A stretch of DNA of 27,096 nucleotides from Pseudomonadota bacterium (GTDB lineage Bacteria; Pseudomonadota; Alphaproteobacteria; Rhizobiales; Beijerinckiaceae), in the NCBI GenBank assembly GCA_023426505.1, contig JAFAAP010000223.1, positions 1 to 27,096 of the forward strand. The letters run 5' to 3'. A model generated the notes under the pieces. The model was not told where the DNA came from and ran no database searches. It was given only the letters and a program-made list of their open reading frames with translations. Of this stretch, positions 22,145 to 27,096 are shown in pieces. Position numbers and translations under genes: made by a program. How positions within the stretch are numbered: the first letter of the stretch is position 1; each line of letters begins with the position of its first letter.

Positions 22145-24196
22145 TCACGGCGTCTCGTCCGGAACCCCGCTTTCGAGTTCAGCCAGCCAGACCGCCGGTC
22201 CTGCATCGGACGGGGCGCGCCAGTCGCCGCGAGGGGAGAGGGACCCGCCGGAGGAAATCTTGGGGCCGTTCGGCATGGCGGTGCGCTTGAACTGGCTGGT
22301 GAAGAAGCGTCCCAGGAACACCCTCAGCCAGTGCTTGATCTCGGCGAGATCGTAGGAGCGATGCGCGCTCTCGGGGATGTTCGGAGGCCAGTTTCCGGCC
22401 TTCGCATCCTTCCAGGCATGCCAGGACAGATAGGCGATCTTCGACGGGCGGAAGCCGAAGCGGGTCAGGTAATAGAGGTTGAAGTCCTGCAGCGCGTAAG
22501 GACCGATCATCGCCTCCGTCGACTGAATCTGGCCTGACGCGTCCTGCGGCACGAGTTCGGGTGAGATCTCCGTCGCCAGGATGGCATGGAGGAGGTCGGC
22601 CGTCGTCTGGTCGACGTCGCCCGAGGCGGCCACGAAGCGGATCAGGTGCTGGATCAGGGTCTTCGACACCGACGCGTTGACGTTGTAGTGGGACATCTGG
22701 TCCCCGACGCCGTAGGTGCACCATCCGAGCCCCAGCTCCGACAGGTCCCCCGTCCCGACCACAATGCCGCGGTGATGGTTGGCGAGGCGGAACAGGTAGT
22801 CGGTCCGCAGACCCGCCTGGACGTTCTCGAACGTGACGTCGTAGACCGGCTGTCCGCCGGCGAAGGGATGGCCCAGATCCTCCAGCATCTGGCGCGCGGC
22901 CGGGCGGATGTCGATCTCGGACGCGCTGACGCCGAGCGCCCGCATCAGGGCCCAGGCATTGCCCTTCGTGCCTTCGCTCGTGGCGAAGCCCGGTAGCGTG
23001 TAGGCAAGGATGTTGGTCCGCGGCAGTCCGAGCTTGTCCATGGCGCGGCAGCACACGAGGAGGGCCTGGGTCGAGTCGAGGCCGCCGGACACCCCGATGA
23101 CGACCTTCTCGGTGCGGGTCGCCTGGAGGCGCTTCGCCAGTCCCTGGACCTGGATGTTGTAGGCCTCGTAGCAGTTCTCGGCGAGTTTGGCCGGATCCGA
23201 CGGGACATAGGGATACCGTTCGACCGGGCGCCGCAGGGGGAGCGCCTCGGCGGGCGCGTCGATGGCGAGCGCAATGGTCCGGAAGTCGCTTGCGGTGACG
23301 CCGAGCACGCGGGCGCAGTCCCCGAAGGTGACGCGCCGCATGCGCTCTTGGCGCAATCGGCCCAGATCGACATCGGCCACCGCCATGGTGGAGCCCGACG
23401 GGAACCGGTCCGTCTCGGCCAGACGCAGTCCGTCCTCGAAGATGCCCCCATGACCGTCCCAGGCGAGATCGGTCGTCGACTCGCCGGGGCCCGCCGCCGA
23501 ATAGGCATAGGCCGCGACGCAGCGCATGGACTGGGAGCCGCAGAGCAGGCGCCGGTCCTCGGCCTTGCCGATCGTGATGTTGCTGGCCGAGAGGTTGAGG
23601 AGAACCTCGGCCCCGGCCAGAGCCGCCGCCGTGCTCGGCGGCTGCGGCACCCACATGTCCTCGCAAACCTCCACATGGAACGTGAAGGTGCAGCTGCCGA
23701 CCGACCGGAACAGAAGGTCGACGCCGAAGGGAACTTGGCCTCCCGCTACGGCAATCTCCTGCCCGCGGATCTGGGCGCCGGGAGCGAAGTGGCGACGTTC
23801 GTAGAATTCACGGTAGTTGGGCAGATAGGCTTTCGGGACGACCCCGAGAATGCGGCCGGCATGGATCACCACGGCGGAGTTGTAGAGTCGGTCGCCCGCG
23901 CGCAGGGGAGCTCCGACTACGAAGGCCGGGAACAGGTTCGAACTCTCCGCGACCAGCCGGGAGATCCCGCTCTCGACCGCCTCCAGCAGGGCATCCTGGT
24001 GCAGAAGGTCGTCGATCGCGTACGCGGACAGCCCGAGCTCCGGGAAGACCATGAGAGCGATACGCTCGTCATGTCCCTGGCGCAGGAGTTCGAGCGTCCT
24101 GTCGACGTTGAAGCTCGGGTTCGCCACCTCGATCCGCGGAACGCAGGAAGCGATACGGGTGAAGTCATGCCGATAGGGCGAGAAGAAGGAAGTCAT
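22145..24196 (-). CDS. nadE: Glutamine-dependent NAD+ synthetase
   Basis: 683 aa, the long two-domain form. The N-terminal nitrilase-type glutaminase has the triad Glu53 (FPELGLSAY), Lys122 (VVPKAYLPNY) and Cys178 (HVEVCEDMW), as in the Mycobacterium enzyme (E52, K121, C176). The C-terminal synthetase has the ATP pyrophosphatase loop SGGLDS (370-375) and LSELGLGWCTYGVGDQMSHYN. It makes NAD+ from deamido-NAD+, glutamine and ATP, the last step of NAD biosynthesis. The ATG at 24196 is used because homology begins there; a longer frame to 24268 adds an unlike Arg-rich stretch. GGA lies just upstream. Confidence 0.95.
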   Translation of the reverse strand: MTSFFSPYRHDFTRIASCVPRIEVANPSFNVDRTLELLRQGHDERIALMVFPELGLSAYAIDDLLHQDALLEAVESGISRLVAESSNLFPAFVVGAPLRAGDRLYNSAVVIHAGRILGVVPKAYLPNYREFYERRHFAPGAQIRGQEIAVAGGQVPFGVDLLFRSVGSCTFTFHVEVCEDMWVPQPPSTAAALAGAEVLLNLSASNITIGKAEDRRLLCGSQSMRCVAAYAYSAAGPGESTTDLAWDGHGGIFEDGLRLAETDRFPSGSTMAVADVDLGRLRQERMRRVTFGDCARVLGVTASDFRTIALAIDAPAEALPLRRPVERYPYVPSDPAKLAENCYEAYNIQVQGLAKRLQATRTEKVVIGVSGGLDSTQALLVCCRAMDKLGLPRTNILAYTLPGFATSEGTKGNAWALMRALGVSASEIDIRPAARQMLEDLGHPFAGGQPVYDVTFENVQAGLRTDYLFRLANHHRGIVVGTGDLSELGLGWCTYGVGDQMSHYNVNASVSKTLIQHLIRFVAASGDVDQTTADLLHAILATEISPELVPQDASGQIQSTEAMIGPYALQDFNLYYLTRFGFRPSKIAYLSWHAWKDAKAGNWPPNIPESAHRSYDLAEIKHWLRVFLGRFFTSQFKRTAMPNGPKISSGGSLSPRGDWRAPSDAGPAVWLAELESGVPDETP

Positions 24197-24369
24197 TCCG
24201 CATCCGATCAGGGCCGGCTGTCGCCGACGAGGCTCGTCCCGGACCGAGGAGGAGGGGTGAGCCAACATGCTCCGCCCGGGATATCATCAGGATCATTTAC
24301 ATAACGCAGCCGCTTCAAATCGATAGCCCGCCCGCTTCGAACGGACGAAGTGATGGTTAAGTTCGGCCT

Positions 24370-25638
24370 TCAGGGGGTGACGGCGCCGGAGACGGATCGG
24401 CCAAGATCCTCCACGTGCTCGCCGAGCGTCTGGCGCGTTTGCGGGTCGACCACTGCGACCGGCGCGGAGACCGCAAGGCCCGCGGCGGTTCCAACGGCCG
24501 TGGCGGCTCCTGCCGTGACCTGGATGATGCGGTCGCCCAAGCCGACCCGTGAGTCCGTCACCGTCTGGCCCTCGGCGAGGCGCTTTCCGATCAGCTGGAC
24601 GACCTCGGGACTTTCGGCGAACTTGCCGTGGTTGAGGGGATCGCCCGCCCGTAGCTTGGTGAGGTCGAGGACGGTTACGTTCGCCTGCTGGAGCTGTGTG
24701 CGGTAAGGCTCCTGATCCGGGTTGATGGCGCCGAGCCGCGCCGAGCTGCCCCATACCCGCCGGGAGACGGCTAGCGCCCGGTCGTCCTGGGAGACGAACA
24801 GGGTGAAGGATGGTCGGTTCGCTCTGGGGCCCATGTCGATGATCGCTTCCCGCGCGAGGTCCACATCCACGTCCGGTGCGGCCAGGAGGACGTTGCGGAC
24901 CTTCGGCGTGACTCGTCCGTCGCGGATCGCCATCTGGCGCAGGGTCTCGAGCGCCAGGGAGTTGCCCATGGAATGGGCCAGGACGGAGATTTCCCCGACC
25001 GACGGATCCCGTGCGATGCCCTTGAGCAGACTCTCGAGGGCGTTGCGCGAATAGGCGGTGCTCTCCCGGTCGTAGCCGTAGGCCAGTACGCTTCCGCGGG
25101 ACGGCCAGGTGAACAGGATCGGAACGACGGGCGCGCCGGAATCGTGCACGATCTGCGCAAATCGGTAGACCGCGTCCTCGAAGCGGTTGTTGAAGCCGTG
25201 GATGAAGACCAGAACCTGCCTCTTCGGAACGGTCCGCACCGTGCGGTGAAACCAGGCGAGCGCCTGATCCCGGTCGATGACGTCCGCCTTGAGCGTCACG
25301 AAGTCGGTCGCGGGGTTGCCGGGCACCTGCCGGGGCCACTGCACCTCGCCGACCTGCCGCACCTGGTCGGGCGGAATGGAGACCGCGATGTTGGCGAATG
25401 CCAGGGCCGGCCCGCGGTCGCCCGAGAACATCTCGGCCGGATTCGTCCTTTCGCGCGTCGTGGCGACGAGCATGTCCACCTTGCTGGTGCCGGGAACGCT
25501 TCCGCTTACCGGGACCATGACGCCCTGCACACCGGCGCAGGCACCCAGGGAGAGCGCGATCGCGAGGCTTAGCCCCGCCCCGCGATGGGGCAGGGAGCGG
25601 GAGCGCTCGGCCGGCGAGCGAGTGCAGGCTTTCAACAC
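24370..25638 (-). CDS. DUF900 alpha/beta-hydrolase lipoprotein
   Basis: 422 aa. A signal peptide ends in lipobox LSLGAC with Cys34 as lipidation site, so it is probably anchored to the membrane in the periplasm. The hydrolase core has the oxyanion HGFN (147-150), then YRFAQIVHDSGAPVVPILFTWPSRG-like DUF900 pattern, nucleophile elbow AHSMGN (Ser223) and the DVDLAREAIIDM acid region. Substrate unknown; family members are esterases or lipases. Start is taken as the GTG at 25638, with AGGGGGA about 8 nt upstream; a GTG at 25662 is possible. No obvious operon partner. Confidence 0.85.
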   Translation of the reverse strand: MLKACTRSPAERSRSLPHRGAGLSLAIALSLGACAGVQGVMVPVSGSVPGTSKVDMLVATTRERTNPAEMFSGDRGPALAFANIAVSIPPDQVRQVGEVQWPRQVPGNPATDFVTLKADVIDRDQALAWFHRTVRTVPKRQVLVFIHGFNNRFEDAVYRFAQIVHDSGAPVVPILFTWPSRGSVLAYGYDRESTAYSRNALESLLKGIARDPSVGEISVLAHSMGNSLALETLRQMAIRDGRVTPKVRNVLLAAPDVDVDLAREAIIDMGPRANRPSFTLFVSQDDRALAVSRRVWGSSARLGAINPDQEPYRTQLQQANVTVLDLTKLRAGDPLNHGKFAESPEVVQLIGKRLAEGQTVTDSRVGLGDRIIQVTAGAATAVGTAAGLAVSAPVAVVDPQTRQTLGEHVEDLGRSVSGAVTP

Positions 25639-25857
25639 GCGGCATTCCCCCTTGCGGTGCACAGCACTTCAAGCACGGCAATGTACCGGAATTATCCGCA
25701 GGAGCTAGGCAGCTTGGGACGAGACGCAATCGCCGTATGACACTCGGTCCTGTCTGCGAGATGCCTGCCAAGGATTTCATTTTGCTTGATTTTAGTCAGT
25801 TCGCGCTGTCCCGACCCGGATCAAGCTGCTCTCCTGTCGGTGAGACGGAGGATGGCG

Positions 25858-26508
25858 ATGGGCAAACTTCTGATTGCACTTGGCGCTCTTGCGGCAGGCG
25901 CTCTTCTGGTGCCCGGAGATGCAGCCGCGCAGCGCGGGTTCCGGGGTGGTTTCCCCGGTGGCGGAGGCGGCATGGGCATCGGGCGAATAGGCGGCATGGG
26001 AGGCATGGGCGGCATAGGGCGAATGGGCGGCTTTGGCGGGTTCCGGGGGATCGGCGCTCCGATGGGCGGCTTCCGGGCTGCTCCGATCGGCGGCTTCCGT
26101 CCAGGACCTGCCTATGGCTGGCGCACGGCCGGTCTCGTGAGCCCCGGCTTCGGTGCGGCGGCCATCGCACGCCCCGGGATCGGCTATCGCCCGGCGATTG
26201 GCGCTTATGGCTGGCGGGGTCCTGGATACAGGCCGTATCCCTACTACCGGGGCGCTTACGGCTGGCGCTATCCCTACTACGGCTACTACCGCCGCGGCTG
26301 GGGCTATCCCTATTACTACGGGGGAGCGCTGGCGGCTGGACTGGCGATCGGGGCGCTCAGCTATCCCTACAACTACGGCTATCCGTATGATTACAGTTAT
26401 CCCTATTACGGTGCGACCTACGGGGGAGACTGCTACTTGGTTCGGCGCCGTGTCGTGGATCAATGGGGACGTGTCTTCATTCGCCGCGTGCAGGTCTGCG
26501 ATTACTGA
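25858..26508 (+). CDS. Secreted Gly/Tyr-rich protein
   Basis: 216 aa. A signal peptide (1-24) ends in DAAA-Q. The mature N-terminus is nearly all Gly, Met, Arg and Phe (GGMGGMGGIGRMGGFGGF-type), the middle is Tyr/Pro/Trp-rich (YPYYRGAYGWRYPYYGYYRR), and the last 26 residues are a compact charged piece with Cys192 and Cys214 around RRRVVDQWGRVFIRRVQV. This C-terminal motif recurs in rhizobial secreted proteins. Low-complexity design suggests an envelope or matrix structural role. The ATG at 25858 with GGAGG 6 nt upstream is chosen; an ATG at 25852 is possible. A hairpin terminator follows. Confidence 0.82.
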   Translation: MGKLLIALGALAAGALLVPGDAAAQRGFRGGFPGGGGGMGIGRIGGMGGMGGIGRMGGFGGFRGIGAPMGGFRAAPIGGFRPGPAYGWRTAGLVSPGFGAAAIARPGIGYRPAIGAYGWRGPGYRPYPYYRGAYGWRYPYYGYYRRGWGYPYYYGGALAAGLAIGALSYPYNYGYPYDYSYPYYGATYGGDCYLVRRRVVDQWGRVFIRRVQVCDY

Positions 26509-27020
26509 CCGGTTCAGTCGCTCAGGGCTCCTGAGCACCTGCATCCATGCGACCGGGCAGAGCGCGCGAGGCTCTGCCCGGCGGTCTCCGTTGCGGGCTC
26601 ATCAGATACGGTAAACTTCAACTTCCGAATGGAACTCCAGCGGTCCGAGGGGCGAATCACTCCTCCGTGAACGGCTCTTCGGACTACTTCGTTGGGGGTA
26701 ATTCGGCGACAGGCCGCATTGACGCCAAGGGCGCGACACAGTCTTTTCAGCTCTTCGCCAAGGTTCCGACACAGTTCGCCCAGGCATTGCCAAGCTGGCG
26801 TGAAATCGCAAAGAGCTGTCCTCAGATCACAAGACTCGATCTCGAGCACATGTGTATCGAATTTTCCGTGCTCATCAGAAATATTAAAGCACATTCGCCA
26901 AAAGGATCTTCTTCTTAATCAAGAAGCACGGCTCTGCGAAGAAGGTCCAAACACGAAAAAACGAAATAGATACTTCATCAATACCCTCCGTTCAGAGAGG
27001 GCTCATGAAGGGGCAAACGC
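26509..27020. other. Gap with falling GC before a partial gene
   Basis: Apart from the terminator, no gene is convincing: open frames on both strands (26547-26918 plus, 26514-26894 minus) lack a ribosome site or a recognisable family. From about 26860 the DNA becomes AT-richer, with CTTCTT-AATC-AAGAAG (26911-26926) and CCCTC-N8-GAGGG (near 26983-27001) as inverted repeats, as expected for a promoter/operator region of the gene at 27021. Confidence 0.45.
26553..26581 (+). terminator. Perfect 11-bp hairpin after the Gly/Tyr-rich gene
   Basis: CCGGGCAGAGC (26553-26563) pairs perfectly with GCTCTGCCCGG (26571-26581) across a 7-nt loop. It starts 45 nt after the stop at 26508. The downstream U content is low, but the stem is the strongest in this stretch. 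Confidence 0.6.
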
Positions 27021-27096
27021 ATGACATTTACTGCATCGCAGTGGCAGCCGACCACGTACGACAACGACACGTTCAAGCTCGACAACTATGACTTCA
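27021..27096 (+). CDS. Partial unidentified gene, 5' end only
   Basis: An ATG at 27021 with GAAGGGG at 8-nt spacing opens a frame of 25 codons that runs past the window end. It begins MTFTASQWQP, then TTYDNDTFKLDNYDF. It is rich in Asp, Asn, Thr and Tyr and poor in Arg and Ala compared with all other genes here. It has no signal peptide. This suits a repeat-type secreted or calcium-binding protein, but nothing further can be said. Confidence 0.5.
   Translation, partial: MTFTASQWQPTTYDNDTFKLDNYDF

Noticed and set aside
22179..23666. 495-codon minus-strand frame inside nadE
   Set aside because: Off-frame shadow of nadE; Arg/Pro/Gly-rich.
24293..25780. 495-codon minus-strand frame over the hydrolase gene
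   Set aside because: Off-frame; lacks HGFN, AHSMG and lipobox, which are in the accepted frame.
25786..25799. TTGAT-N4-GTCAG, FNR-like, upstream of the Gly/Tyr-rich gene
   Set aside because: One arm departs from TCAA and there is no supporting promoter; too weak to call.
26514..26918. Overlapping open frames on both strands after the Gly/Tyr-rich gene
   Set aside because: No ribosome site, no family pattern, and both cross the strong hairpin at 26553-26581.
1..27096. General stress (EcfG-type GGAAC-N17-GTT) promoters, CRISPR arrays, tRNA/rRNA genes, insertion sequences
   Set aside because: Looked for in the gaps by eye; no convincing example found.

Overview
The window is GC-rich, densely packed bacterial chromosome that reads as alphaproteobacterial, most likely Hyphomicrobiales (Rhizobiales) of a Methylobacterium/Microvirga-like type. 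The reasons are a six-gene Pha-type Na+(K+)/H+ antiporter operon with fused phaAB, a CIO-like cytochrome bd with a DUF2474 accessory peptide, an FNR/FixK-type TTGA-N6-TCAA box, and a Gly/Tyr-rich secreted protein with a C-terminal Cys-pair motif. The taxonomic placement is inference. I saw no rRNA, tRNA, CRISPR or insertion sequence.

Region 1 (1-8224) is loosely packed and rich in small regulatory genes. It holds a two-TM microprotein, a zinc-ribbon protein translationally coupled to a short HPF/RaiA-like ribosome-associated protein, a PtsN-like EIIA protein, a spermidine pair (speD-speE, overlapping by ATGA), a Rid-family protein without the deaminase arginine, and a small XRE repressor. Scattered among them are five Rnk/GreA-C-like paralogues of two sequence subtypes, at 1299, 3401, 5962, 6592 and 7044. 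One is broken by an extra C in a C5 run. Two others are co-translated with each other and with a 37-aa membrane peptide. This cluster of probable RNA-polymerase-binding or FKBP-fold proteins, next to ribosome hibernation, PTS-Ntr and polyamine genes, is the most unusual part of the window and looks like a growth-arrest/stress locus.

Region 2 (8231-14252, minus strand) is a complete phaAB-C-D-E-F-G multisubunit antiporter operon in which every junction is a 4-nt ATGA overlap. An AI-2E-family permease gene (14532-15659) precedes it and is separated by an intrinsic terminator with a seven-U tract.

Region 3 (16002-19204, minus strand) is a respiratory operon of GbsR/MarR regulator, cydA, cydB and a DUF2474 peptide. 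Its promoter carries a TTGAC-N4-GTCAA box over the -35 and a perfect 9-bp palindrome over the -10/start, so oxygen control and autorepression are both readable from the DNA.

Region 4 (19395-22144) has a FadR-type GntR regulator divergent from a small membrane protein, a DUF1275 (YoaK-like) membrane protein and an SBF-like (YfeH-type) transporter. Region 5 (22145-27096) has glutamine-dependent NAD+ synthetase, a DUF900 alpha/beta-hydrolase lipoprotein, the Gly/Tyr-rich secreted protein, and after a more AT-rich spacer the first 25 codons of an unidentified gene that runs off the right edge.
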